Positions 1 to 10,800 of a stretch of DNA of 64,000 nt are shown here, one piece after another. The position numbers and the translations under genes were made by a program. The first letter of the stretch is position 1. The number at the start of each line of letters is the position of its first letter. Under the pieces are notes generated by a model. That model had not been told where the DNA came from. It did no database searches and saw only the letters and a list, made by a program, of their open reading frames with translations. Source of the stretch: Buxus sempervirens (Eukaryota > Streptophyta > Magnoliopsida > Buxales > Buxaceae); NCBI GenBank assembly GCA_947561395.2, contig OX387187.1, forward strand, positions 1,556,976 to 1,620,975. The letters are read 5' to 3'.

Positions 1-625
1 TTCTCGTGCCAATCTTTGTAAGTAATCGCCATTTTCTCCTGTATTTTCTTCAGATTCTTATTGGCGGCCTCTACTGCTCCATTCATCTTAGGCCGATATG
101 CTGTGGAGTTCAGATGTCTGATCTTCAGGTCCTTACACATCTTGTCCATATCTTTGTTATTCAAGTTCATCGCATTGTCTATGATGATAGCTTTAGGCAC
201 ACTGTACCGACACACGATGTTGTTTTTGATAAACCTCAGGACATGAGACTTCTTCACATCTTTGAAGGACATGGCTTCTACCCATTTGGTGAAGTAGTCA
301 ATTGCGACCAAGATGAATCGATGTCCATTTGAAGCTCTTGGATGAATCTGGCCTATCATGTCGATTCCCCATATAGCAAATGGTCACGAGGAAGTCATGG
401 AGTGCAACGTGTTTGGCGGTGCATAGATGTTATCTGCGTAGATTTGACACAAATGGCACTTTCGGATGTGGGTGTAGCAATCTGTCTCCATCGTTATCCA
501 GTAATAGCCCATCCTCAGGATTTTTCTTGGGATCATGTGGCCATTCATGTGTGCGCCGCACAAACCTCCGTGTACTTCATTGATCAAGTTTTGAGCTTCG
601 TCCTCCTTAACACATAATAACAATG
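1..625 (-). pseudogene. Integrase, broken and cut by window edge (outer element)
   Basis: This is the integrase of the outer element, which would insert the cDNA into host DNA. The H2C2 zinc-binding domain is intact at about 620-440 (EVHGG, GAHMNGH, then KCHLCQ). The catalytic core follows, with D in WGIDMIG near 350, D in AIIIDN near 180 and E in NGAVEAANKN near 75, so the D,D-35-E triad survives. The C-terminal GPF region lies outside the window. Frames change near 384-340. Just upstream, around 640-660, about 40 codons present in the sister element (between EPWY and GRTYKKS) are missing. It is clearly non-functional. Confidence 0.9.
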
Positions 626-659
626 AGTCATTGAATGACTTCTTGTAGACTCTACCTCA

Positions 660-1215
660 TACCATGGTTCAGCTTCAGGCTTGCTCTTTTCAATACTGAA
701 ACAATACACTGGCAAGCGTCACACTTCTATCTCTAGAGGCTGCACTAGTGACTTGTCCGTTATGCTCATCATGGAAGCAAGTGTTGCAAAGGCATCGGCG
801 AACTGATTCTTGATTCGTGGCATATAGTTGAATGTCACGCTCTCAATCTGCTCTTCCAGTTCTTGGTATGGAACCAGTTTCAAGTCTCTCGTCTTCTAGT
901 CTCCAATTACTTGGTAGATAATGAGACTTGAATCTCCAAATACTTCCAACTCTTGTATATGCATCTCGATCGTTGCTCGCAAGCCTAGTATGTACGCTTC
1001 ATACGCTGCCATGTTATTAGTGCAATTGAACAAGAGTTTTGCCGCTATCGGGTGATGGACACCTTCTGGGCAGACTAGTACTGCTCCGATTCCCTTCCTA
1101 CTGACATTGACTACCCCATCAAAGAACATTCTCCATTTGGTTTCATCTGTCTCTTCAATCGACTCTGTACACATCACATCTTCATCCGGGAAGTGTGTTA
1201 GAAGTGGCTGATTAT
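660..1215 (-). pseudogene. Second (archaeal-like) RNase H domain of Tat lineage
   Basis: This domain follows the ordinary RT-linked RNase H and precedes integrase, a position used only by Tat-lineage elements. Visible acidic residues are D in MFFDGVVN (near 1120), E in MAAYEA (near 1000) and D in VFGDSSLII (near 930), followed by an NQFADAFATLASM block near 800 with the last Asp. A TAG replaces the Trp codon after the conserved GD near 897 (the sister element has GDWKTRD), a G-to-A change. The protein would degrade RNA in RNA/DNA hybrids or support plus-strand priming, but this copy cannot be translated through. Confidence 0.88.
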
Positions 1216-2457
1216 CCGGCAGAGGATGTGCGACGAGATGATTTGCCACTGCTTGTCCTTTTATCGCCTTCCTTGTCATATAAACAATGTCATACTTAGA
1301 TAGAAGGACCTGCCATCTTGCTACCCTTCCAGTCGAAATTGGCTTCTCAAATATGTACTTCAATGGATCTAAATTTGAAAAAGTAGGACTGTGTGGTTGA
1401 GCAGGTAATATCGGAGTTTCTGTGTTGCCCAATTTAGGGCACAACACGTTTTTTCAAGCGTTCAATACCTTGTCTCATAATCAGTGAACTTCTTACTCAG
1501 ATAGTAGATCACTTGCTCTTTTCTTTCGGTCTCATCGTGTTGTCCTAACACGCATCCTATAGCTGTTTCAGAGACAGTCAAATACATGATCAATGCTCGC
1601 CCTGGTACTGGTGGAATCAACACTGGCAGATTCATTAGATATGCCTTGATCTTGTCAAATGCTTTCTGGCAGTCCTTGTTCCAGACCACGGGGTTGTCCT
1701 TCTTCAGCAGTTTGAATATCGGTTCACACACAGGAGTCAGCTGTGCGATGAACGGACTGATGTATTGCAATCTGCCCAGGAAACCTTTAACTTCCTTTTC
1801 TGTCGATGGAGGAGGCATTTCCAGAATCGCCTTTGCTTTGGCAGGGTCAACTTCAATCTCACGCTTGCCAATAATAAAACCAAGAAATTTCCCTGAGGTA
1901 ACTCCAAACTTGCACTTGTTCGGATTAAGTCTGAGCTTAAACTTTCTGAGTTTGTCAAATAGCTTTCCGAGGTTCACCAAATTATCTTCTTCTTTTGATT
2001 TCATGATCATGTCATCCACGTACACCTCCATCTCCTGGTGCATCATGTCATGGAACAACAAAGTCATTGCATGCTGATATGTTGCGCCCGCATTCTTTAG
2101 TTTGAATGGCATCACATGGTAGCAATAAGTGCCCCAATGTGTGATAAATGATGTCTTCTTCATGTCTCTAGGTGCCATCCTTATCTAGTTGTAACTAGAG
2201 AATCCGTCCATAAATGAGAACATTGAATGCGTCGCAGTGTTGTCAACCAAAACATCAATATGTGGCAATGGAAAATCACCCTTTAGGCTTGCTTTGTTAA
2301 GATCTTTGTAGTCAACACACATCTTGACCTTTCTGTCTTTCTTTGGAACCGGCACGATGTTGGCTAACCAATCCGGGTAATCAATCACTTGCAAGAACCT
2401 AGCATCTAGTTGCTTGGTGACCTCTTCTTTAATCTTTAGGGCCCATTCCGGTTTCAT
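1210..2457 (-). pseudogene. Reverse transcriptase and RNase H (outer element)
   Basis: The RT starts with KPEWALKIKEEV near 2450 and shows the fingers/palm blocks WLANIVPVPKKD, MCVDYKDLNKA, FMDGFSSYN, the YVDD catalytic box (near 2020), LNPNKCKFGV and FLGFIIG. The linked RNase H follows (YYLSKKFTDYETRY, then DPLKYIFEKPISTGRVARW). Breaks: TAG in place of the Gln of the YNQI block near 2190, a stop after ETRY, and a frameshift near 1450. The reading frame is otherwise long (238 codons intact from 2178 to 1462). It closely resembles the plus-strand copy at 34473-35700 and is clearly the same lineage. Confidence 0.93.
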
Positions 2458-2481
2458 AGTCTGAGCTTTTGCTTCACAGGA

Positions 2482-2486
2482 GTAGC
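2482..2486. repeat. Left target-site duplication of inner element
   Basis: GTAGC here pairs with GTGGC at 53333-53337 (one mismatch). Deleting one copy together with 2487-53332 restores the outer pol frame through the LEATPVKQKLR region, so this is the insertion site. Confidence 0.85.
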
Positions 2487-3028
2487 TGTAAGCACCTCAT
2501 TTTTGCACCCCCCGGAAGTGCCGGAAATGCAAATCCTAGCTGGAAAGTCAAACCCTAAAGTGGCAAAAGTTGACTTTTTGATCAAGTGATAGAGAATCCC
2601 GACACGGTTCAACGCAATTGAGTTTGTTGGAATCGGAGTCTGGACGAAGGATTTATAGGCCGATCAAACTTGAGGGGGAGCAGAAATTGACTTTCTGCTA
2701 AACCTCATATCAGCTGCTTAACCCTACCCCAATGAATAGAGGACTCCGATACAGTTCTAACGCAACTGAGTTTGCCAGAATTGGAGTCCAGATGAAGAAG
2801 ATATGAGCAGTTGAAGTTCTCAAGCAGCATCGCCTAAAATTGCCCACGTGGCAAAAAGAGCAGAAAAATATCTTGGGGGCGAATCCGTAAATATCAAAAG
2901 TTTTAAAAATATCTCAGGGGTGAATCCGTAAATATCCAAGGGTCAATCTGCAATTATCTCGGTTGTCAAATGAGTCAAATCGGTCAAATCCAAGGGTAAA
3001 TATGCAAATATCGAAAATTTTCCCTTTT

Positions 3029-3274
3029 GTATTCGACATATATGATCGGATATGCATGGTTTTCTTGGTATCCGAAATATATTTTCAGATACAAAAGATT
3101 TATTCCAAAATCTTGTCGGATTCTCCGACAGATTTTCTGGAAAAAATTTAATTTTCAAAATGATTGTGTCTGTATTTGACATATTATGTCGGATACAAAG
3201 GAAATTCAGTGTATCTGACCTACATGGTCGGATACACACAGGGATAAGTGTATCCGACCATGGAGGTTGGATAC
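3029..3274 (+). promoter_or_regulatory. Promoter-proximal palindrome array, 39-bp phase
   Basis: Five 25-bp imperfect palindromes start at 3029, 3068, 3172, 3211 and 3250. Within each cluster the spacing is exactly 39 bp (25-bp palindrome plus 14-bp spacer). The consensus arms are GTATCCGAC and GTCGGATAC; the inner bases differ from unit to unit but mostly keep pairing (GAA with TTC, GAC with GTC, ACC with GGT). The last unit ends 10 bp before the TATA box. The same phase occurs in the 3' LTR (42708-42953), in 7889-11296 and in 26239-29250. A role as binding sites or as a hairpin-forming element is inferred. Confidence 0.85.
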
Positions 3275-3283
3275 AAAAATTTG

Positions 3284-3295
3284 TTTATAAATAGG
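3284..3295 (+). promoter_or_regulatory. TATA box of 5' LTR
   Basis: TTTATAAATAGG sits directly downstream of the palindrome array and upstream of a C/T-rich leader, as in a plant RNA polymerase II promoter. The equivalent in the 3' LTR is near 42963. The transcription start is inferred to lie about 30 bp downstream. Confidence 0.7.
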
Positions 3296-4851
3296 CCAAC
3301 AACCCCCTGGCCGGAGGTTGTTGGCCTTACCCCTTGTTTCCCCCTCCCAGTTGGTTCAAACCTCTCCTCTCCCACCTCTCTTTGCTTCCTACACCCCCTA
3401 GCCCACTCCCAAGACCTTTTTACCCCTATTCTACCCTTCCCTATCACTACCAAGCTTGAAGGAGGAGGAGGAACTTGCTCTTGGAGCTTGGAGGAGCTAA
3501 CTAGCACCTTGTCTTTGCCTCCAGAAGGTCACACACCTCACAAGAGGGACCTGAAACCCCATGGTATGGTTTCTTGTCACATCTTATTTCACATATATAA
3601 GAATGAAGGTGTTCCATGAGGTTAAAAGTGCTTTGCTTCTCCTTGCCTAAACCTATTTTTTTATCTGTATAGTTTTCTTTCATGTTCTTCGTTCTTTTTT
3701 TTCTCTCATCACATAAGAGTCTCCGAAGGTAAGATGGGTTATCCGCATAGCTCTGGGAGGTGAAGAGTGTGCATTTCACATACTGTTTTAAGTGGTTTTC
3801 TAGCTACCGTTCTACATGTGTTTGCTTCAATTTACAGGGGAGTGTGTTCCCTCATGTGTGATAATCCAATATACCCCTTGTTTAACCCCCCATTTTCCCT
3901 TCTCGTGCTCTCTCTTTCCTCACATTTTATCTCCATTTTTGGGTACTCCTAGGATGGTTGTTTCCTTTTTTAGCATGCTTTGAAATGGCGTGGAAAGTAC
4001 CTATATGCATATACGGAAGCCTTCATTGACATGCTTCCCCATTCCCCTTATTTGGCTGCTATTGTGTCCCTTAATGTGCTCTAGACTTGTATTAACAGCA
4101 TGTTCCCCATCATCTCATCATCCCCCTGTTGTGGCATACATGGGCTGCTGTTGAAGACAACAGCAGGCTCCCTCTCTCCCCTTGAGTTTGCTGTCCTCCA
4201 GCATGTACATTCACCCCCACACGCCCCTAAATCTAGCTCACTGATATCATGCATGAAAACTGCCTTTTCCACACCCTTTTTATGTTATTTCCAGCCCATT
4301 AATAATGCCTTCCCCCCATTATTAGCTACTGTTCTACACCCCTGCAGCATGCTTATTTTTTTACACTTGAATGACATGCTTCCTTGTTTGCACACACCAG
4401 GTGCATGCACACACCCCTACCTTAGTGGCATGTTAGGCCCTCTTTTATTTCATGGCAGAATCCCTTTTTTTGTGTGAATATGATCTCATGTGCCCTTGCT
4501 TATAGGCAGGGCACATGAGGATGTGTATGATTTATATCACAAGTCAAAGCATGCCCTAGGCTCTCCTTTGGTTAGATTTTCCTTGGCCTTGCTTGTTTGC
4601 TGATGTGTGGATTGAGAAACCAAAATAGGGACTTCTCTTGGTCCCTATTTTATTGATGTTTATAGCTCCAGTGGGAGAAGGCAGCCCCCATGCCATCTCC
4701 CCTTTCCCTCATGATTCCCAAGACCCAAGAAGCCAAGGAATGGGAATTCCCCATCTCCAGAACCATTGTGGGCCCACACAACTTTAGCACCTTCCTGGGA
4801 AGCCCAAATAGCCATCCCATTCGAAAATCCTGAAAAAGAACAATTTTAGGC

Positions 4852-4993
4852 AGATCCGACAACTCAGGTTGAATCAGCACATCCCTGTGTGTAGCCGAAA
4901 TTAGATTTCGGCTACACTGTTTTTTCTATGTAGCCGAAATCTGATTTCGGCTACACTATTCTCTCTGTGTATCCGAAATCTAATTTCGGATAC
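4852..4993 (+). repeat. Second palindrome array, 39-bp phase, transcribed part of LTR
   Basis: Four units start at about 4852, 4891, 4930 and 4969, again exactly 39 bp apart. The first has arms GATCCGAC/GGTTGAATC; the next two have GTAGCCGAA/TTCGGCTAC; the last has GTATCCGAA/TTCGGATAC. The change TAGCC to TATCC is matched in the opposite arm. The array lies about 1.6 kb downstream of the TATA box, so it would be in the RNA. The 3' LTR retains only one composite unit plus the GATCC unit (52198-52261). Confidence 0.85.
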
Positions 4994-6067
4994 ACCCCCT
5001 GAATGCCCAATTTGCATCCTTTCCCCCCTTTGTGATTTTTTTCAATCTATTTTAACCAAACCAAGTGAACCAGTAGGGTTTCCGGGTCACCCGGAAACCC
5101 AAGATGGGACTTGGACTATCCGGTCCAATTGGATAGGTTTGTGGGCCTTCCAACGGGGCCCACCAAGCCCAACAAGCACGACCAGACGTAAGCAAGCAAA
5201 TTAACCTAACCAAGTGGGCCGTACCATCTGAGGCCCATTTAAAGCCCAATCTAAAGTATGCTGGATTTGCTTAAGTTTGGTTTAGTCGAGACCACGGGCC
5301 AGGGCCTATCGGGCCCGTCAAGCCCACTAACAAAATAAGGAGGGGGTTCACTACCCCAACCCTAATGCCTTGGGCTTTCAAAGCCCAAACCTAGGTAACA
5401 GGCCCAAAGCCCCTGCCTAGCCCACTTTGGCATAATTAAATCAAGATAAATCAAAACACTTGGCAACCATTGTGCGGCCCACCTAGTGGGGCCCACGAAC
5501 CATCTGGCCCACCAAAGAAATAAACTTTAACCAAATTTCCATTTAAATCATAAATAAAACCAATCAAATTAGCCAAACACCTGAAGGGTTTTCTAGGGAT
5601 AGACTTAAGCCCAACAAGGGAACATGTGGGCCAGGCTTGGCCCACCAAGGCATCCGTGGGCCTCCCAACGGGGCCCACCCCATTAGACCAAGACCACCTA
5701 ATTAACAAAGATAAAATCGAGTAAAGGGACCCACATTGTTCAGGTTGTCCCGCCAGACTTAACCCCATTATGCATGATGGACTTAGGAATCAGGTGAGCA
5801 AAAACCGAGTTGACTCAAACCAGGAAACCCATGGGACTTGTTATTTGACGGGGTGGACCGGGGTGTCTATGGACTTCCCCTGGCCGTAACCGAGATCTTA
5901 CTTAGAATCTCAAGCCGCAGACCAGCCTACTAAACTAACTTAGGCACCCAGGTGTCCGCCTGCACCCCATCAGGCGGTGGCGACTCCAACCTTCCCGTTT
6001 TACCCATCCGAAGGTACGCATAAATCCGTACGCCTCGCGGTCTGACGTTTACGATGCGCGCACAGCA

Positions 6068-6086
6068 TGGCAACTCCACTGGGGAG
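6068..6086 (+). other. Primer-binding site
   Basis: TGGCAACTCCACTGGGGAG begins three bases after the LTR end. TGG pairs with a tRNA 3' CCA. Sequences of this kind (TGGCGACTCCACTGGGGA) are, from memory, typical of Tat/Ogre elements, for which tRNA-Arg has been proposed; the tRNA was not checked here. Confidence 0.75.
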
Positions 6087-7570
6087 TCTTGACCCAATAG
6101 AACCCCTGGTTAGAGCGAGTCGACATAAGAGGGATTTAGTTGGTCCTAGAGATTCCTAACTGTCTCATTTTAGTAAAGCGTGGAATACGCGCAAAATACA
6201 CTTTCTGGGGAGTCCTGTCATAAAGGACGAGACAATTGCCTAAGGCAATTGGATTTTAAGTGGGACCATTGTGAACCCTCCAATTACTTGGGGACTCTCT
6301 CGGAACCTCATATTGTGCGCCAATTCTGCACTTTACTGTATTAGATAGTAAAAATTCCTTTACAAACAAAATCCAAACCCAACTTACCTGATTAGACACA
6401 ACACTCAGCCCAACCGCACACATGGGCACCCCACCACACCGTGGATGAATTTTATTGTTTTAAAATAAACTGCTTGGGGTGATATGCACGTGGGAGGCTG
6501 CGTGAATGATCCGACCTTGTATGAATGAATCAAGCGGATACTGCTCTTCTTTACCAAAACTTAGACTTCTCTAGCAGCCATCCTTATAATTCTTATGAAC
6601 TGACTTTTGGGATGGTATTAGCCCTATGCTCCGTGGCTTGCTGGGGAAAGCAGGGTAAACCCATCTTCCAAGTTTTCTAGAGTCCATAGCGTCACAGGTT
6701 TCTAGTCGTGGTACGTGAGGATCTAGTACTGGTCCAGACCCTTGTAAGCATATGTCTTGGGCTGGGTACCCTTCCCCACCTATCGCTTCTAAATAAACCG
6801 CGATTCTGTGAATGTGCATGAATGATGAATACAAGAGGAGTAAAATCGATATAAAACCCAAAAGTCTATTAGGGGCAGCAACCTCCACTTTTTGCATCAA
6901 ATTGAGTAAACCCTAGATCATGGGATGCCTTAACCCTAATTTAGGAGGCCAACCTAACTTCGATTAGGGGAACAACCCCAGATCCATGCATTGAGTCCTG
7001 TAAGCTGTGGGCCTTGACCCATTGAGTCCGTTGGGAGCATTATAAGTTCGGATTGGTCTTTTTAAGCAGATGAAAGCCGGCCAGATCAGACAAACAGATG
7101 AAAGCAGGCCAGATCAGAATAGGGGCACGAAACCCAATATCTAGGAATTCATCTCACCCGCCTTTGAAGCAATTTGTACATTCTTTTGGGCTCCCGACAG
7201 CTCTAAAAATGAATTCTTTGTAGCTTTTGTAAATATCATGTACATTTCGCCCTCGCTGGCAAGTTGTAAGTTTTGTTGTGGTCCGACACCAAAAGCAGAT
7301 GAAAGATAAAAGACCGATCAGGACTTCGATGTGCTTCCGTACACGTATGTCTAGGAGTCATGCCTCAACTGGCGCCAACCCTTAGGACCACACACCATGT
7401 GTGCCTGAATTTGAATTCCGCACTGTTTTAGTTTTTCGCTTTGCTCTGTGAAAAATTGTGGAAGTTGGTAGGGTTGTTCCCTTTTACTTAAAATTCTGCA
7501 TGCTTTAGAACTAATTAAGAGTCTGGTGTGGATCCCTGAATTGATTTGGAATTTCGGTCGGACAGTTGGC
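6087..7570 (+). other. Untranslated leader of inner element
   Basis: About 1.5 kb without a convincing gene lies between the PBS and ORF1. It is homologous to the right edge of the window (63990-62781 on the minus strand), for example in the block with the ACCCCACCACACCGTGGATG region near 6429. A short direct repeat of CAGATGAAAGC-GGCCAGATCAGA occurs near 7068-7120. It may hold packaging or splicing signals; nothing more is visible. Confidence 0.7.
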
Positions 7571-7888
7571 ATGGCATCTTCATTCTCGTCTGAGAGAACC
7601 CGTTTCCCTAGGATAGAGAAGTACGCCTGGGATACCCCCTAGATCCGCTCTTGTACAAGACAGCTCCGAATGGACGAGCAGATTGAATGGAAGGCACAAT
7701 ACCATATGGAACAAACCCTATCCTTGTTAAACGGGCCAATTAACTGTGATATGATCCAAGCAGCTTTGCTTTTCTTGGATCCCCAGCTTTCAGTGTTTCA
7801 ATTTGGGACCAATGCGTTGACTCCCACGATTGAGGAATTTGACCTATTCCTCCGATTTTACGACCTTGGAGAACCCGTCCGGCCAAGT
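7571..7888 (+). pseudogene. ORF1 N-terminal part (Tat/Ogre extra ORF, DUF7745/PMD-like)
   Basis: The start codon at 7571 (MASSFSSE) matches the outer element's ORF1 start at 62780 (MASSSS). A TAG near 7640 replaces the Trp of the DTPW block. The downstream part reads IEWKAQYHMEQTLSLLN, LDPQLSVFQFG and LTPTIEEFDLFLRF before a solo LTR interrupts it at 7889. The W/LDPQ...F.FG...LTPTIEEFDL pattern resembles plant mobile domain/DUF7745-type proteins; this assignment is from memory. An additional ORF upstream of gag is a known property of Ogre-like elements; its function is unknown. The gene continues at 11302. Confidence 0.8.
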
Positions 7889-10800
7889 TGTAAGCACCCA
7901 AATTTTGGTCAAACCAAAAAGAGAAAAAGAAGAAAACAAAAAAATGTGCTAAAAGACAGCAGAAAAGTCAAACCCTAAGGGGACAAAAGCTGACTTCTTG
8001 ATCAAGTGCAATTTGACTACAATACTTCTTCCTAATGATTAGGAAATTCTGACATGATTCTAATGCAACTGAGTTTGCTCAGATCGGGGTTCGGATGAAG
8101 AAGATATGAGCCGGTCAAACTTGAGCGGGAGCCGAATGTTGACTTTCTGCTAAACCTCGAATCAATTGTATAATCCTATCCCAATTGATAGAGGACTCCG
8201 ATACGGTTCTAACGCAACTGAGTTTGCATAAATCAGAGTCTGGATGAAAGAGATATGAGCTGTTGAAGTTTCCGGGCAGCAAAAGCCGGGAACTGCACAT
8301 GTGGCAAAGGGCTGCACACGTCGCAAGAGGCGCAGGAAATATCTCAGGGGGAAATCTTTAAATATCTAAACATGCTAAATATCTTAGGGACTAAATCAAA
8401 AATTCGCAGGGACCAAATCTACGAATATCCAAGTGTATCGGGTGAATCTGCGAATATCCAGGGACCAAATCTATAAATATCAGATTTGTATCCGACCATA
8501 TATGTCGGATACACTTTTTGCTATTCATATCCGATATTAAATGTTTGATACAAAAGATTTGCCTGCGAGATTCGCGCGGATTCGCTGACAGATTCGCTCA
8601 AAAAATTAAAATTTTGAAATAATTGTGTTTGTATCCGACATTTTATGTTGGATACAAAGGAAGTGCAGTGTATCCGACATAAAATGCTGGATACAAAGGA
8701 AGTGTAGTGTATCCGACATTAAATGCCAGATACAAAAAATTTTTCTATAAAAAGACAACAACAGCCCCATTTCGGGGGTTGGCTCCACTTTACTGTTTTT
8801 CCCTTCTTCTTCTTCACCCCTCTTGGTTCGAAATGCTTCTCCCTCCCCTCTCCTTGCCTCCACATCCACCCCACACCACCTTGAGCCTATTCCACCCCTT
8901 GTTTCTCTCTTCCTCCTCTTTCTCTTCCAAACCAAAGGAGGGTACTTGCTGTTTGAACTTGAAGGAGGAGGTTCCGGCCACTGTTCTTGCTGCCAAGAGG
9001 TGTTTACACACCACAAGAAGGTCTTAAAACCCCAAGGTGAGCGTTGTCATGAGTTTTTATTTCATATACATGAATATGAGTATGTTCTAACCTTGTTTGG
9101 GTATCTCTCATTCTTGGCATGCACTTGTATTATATTTCTAGCATGCTACCCATGGTTTCCTTCACTTGTGCTTTCTTCTTTGAAACAAGAAAACTCCCAT
9201 GGTAGGGGGAGTACACGTGTGAATGCAAAGGTGGGAGGATTTCTTTACTTAAGCATGGTTTAATGGCCTCTAGTATGCTGTTTTGTTATCGATTGCTCCA
9301 TGCGAATGGGGGAGGTCTGTTCCCCCTTGTTTAATCATCTTTTGTACCCCTGTAAAACCCCCTTTCTCCACCCTACTCGATGGTTTACTGTTAGGTTGGG
9401 TAAGTGGCTGTGTTGAGCATGATTAAGGATGAAGTGTGTGTACTTGCATGTGTTGGCATGCTAGTAACTTGGAGCATATATTTCTGCATATGAGCATGCT
9501 CCCATACCCCGTGGCTTAGCTACGACTGTACCCCTTAGCGTGCCTCTATTTTGTACTAAAGAGCAAGCTCCCTTTCCCCAATGATCCCCGGTGATGATCC
9601 ATGAAAGGTGCTGCTGGGGACAGAAGCAAACCCTCACTGTTTGCTGCTATCCCAGCAGGTTTGGAGGCCTAGAACTACCCCCAAGCACCATGTACACGTG
9701 CATGCTTCCCTCCCCCCATATCCATGCCTGTCCAGCCCCAGTTACATGCTTAACCCCCCTTGATTTTGTGCTATATCCTTACCTGCAGCAAGTTTTTTTT
9801 ATCACTTGATGGTGTATGTATGATGTGCCTTTGTTTTGTTGGTTTATTGTGAATGTGTTCCCCCTTCTAGCTTGCTGTTTTGATGAAATCAAGAGACCAA
9901 AACAGGGACACATTGGTCCCTGTTTGGCTGCTGTAGATGGCTCAAAAGGGAGGGAACAACCTCCCATTCCCGCATTCTCCCTTCCTTCCTTGCTGTAGGA
10001 ACCGCCAAAAGAGGCTCAAGTGGGGTGCACCCTTTCCTGTATTTGTGTGGGCCTTCCCAGGGGCCCACCAAACCTTAGAACATCCACGAGGAACCCAGAA
10101 ACCCAAGCCCATTGGCAAAGATCCGAAAAGGCCATCTGTTTGGTTGATCCGACAACTTAGGTCAGATCAACGTGGTCTTCTCTATCTCTGACCATCATGG
10201 TTGGAAACAAGTGGCCTTATTTGTAGCCGACAACTAAGGTCGGCTACACTGTTGAAATGCCAATTTTTACATCTCATGTTCTTGTGCGATTTTTATGCTT
10301 TATTTGATCAAAGCAGTTGAACCAGAAGGGTTTCCGAGTCAATCGGAAACCCAAGATGGGCCATGGACCAACCCGGTTCAATTTGATTTCCAGTGGGCCT
10401 TCCAACGGGGCCCATCAAGCCCGACAAACATACTTTGTTCTAAATAAGGAAAATGAACCAATCAGGTGGGCCAAACCCATTGAGGCCCACCAAAGCCCAA
10501 TTCGGGGCATGTATGCTTAGATAATGTTGTGGTTTGGCTGAGACCCAGGGCAAGGGCCTACCGGGCCCACCAAAGCCCATTAGTCAATCAAGTGAGGGTG
10601 TAGGCCCTAACTTCAAGAACACGGGCTTTCCAGCCCAAGTCTAGACTAATGGGCCCCAAGTCCAATGTCCAACTCACTTTGGAAAACTTAAGGAAGATAA
10701 CTCAAATCACTTGGCCGCCACTGTGAGGCCCACTCAAGGGCCCACAAATCATTTCCAAACTCACTTTGCAGGAAAAATCACTTAATTGTCGACTTAAACT

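Larger units (their letters stand above)
1..2486 (-). mobile_element. Outer Tat/Ogre-type Ty3-gypsy element, pol part
   Basis: This is the 3' half of the outer minus-strand element. Read leftwards it holds RT, RNase H, a second RNase H and integrase, then leaves the window at base 1 inside the integrase core, so its 3' UTR and 3' LTR are not visible. The other half lies at 53338-64000. The two halves join in frame once the plus-strand element 2487-53332 is removed: residues EAT end one side and TPVKQKLR begin the other, with 5 bp duplicated. The second RNase H between RNase H and integrase is the hallmark of the Tat lineage. The copy is inactive, with several stops and frameshifts. Confidence 0.93.
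2487..6064 (+). repeat. 5' LTR of inner element
   Basis: The LTR runs from TGTAAGCACC to GCGCGCACA, 3.58 kb, and is uninterrupted. It matches the 3' LTR at 42143-53332 once three solo LTRs are removed from the latter. U3 contains a palindrome array (3029-3274) and a TATA box (3284). About 280 bp further on, ATG|GTATGG stands where the 3' LTR has AAG|GTATGG, a candidate splice donor. A pyrimidine-rich stretch (3330-3480) follows the TATA box. A second palindrome array lies at 4852-4993. The tail (5800-6064) has a block containing GACGGGGTGGACCGGGGTG that is shared with every other Tat-type LTR here. Compared with the 3' LTR it lacks 30 bp near 2589. Confidence 0.93.

Noticed and set aside
1586..2077. 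163-codon plus-strand frame
   Set aside because: It is the shadow of the minus-strand RT; the antisense translation has no recognisable domain.
2943..3507. Several small frames in the LTR palindrome and C/T-rich regions
   Set aside because: The repeated IRH/SDT peptides come from the palindrome units; frames differ between LTR copies, so there is no coding signal.
3400..3700. Host gene promoter or 5' UTR signals near C/T-rich tracts
   Set aside because: The same tracts occur in each Tat LTR copy at the same offset from TATA; they belong to the LTR leader.
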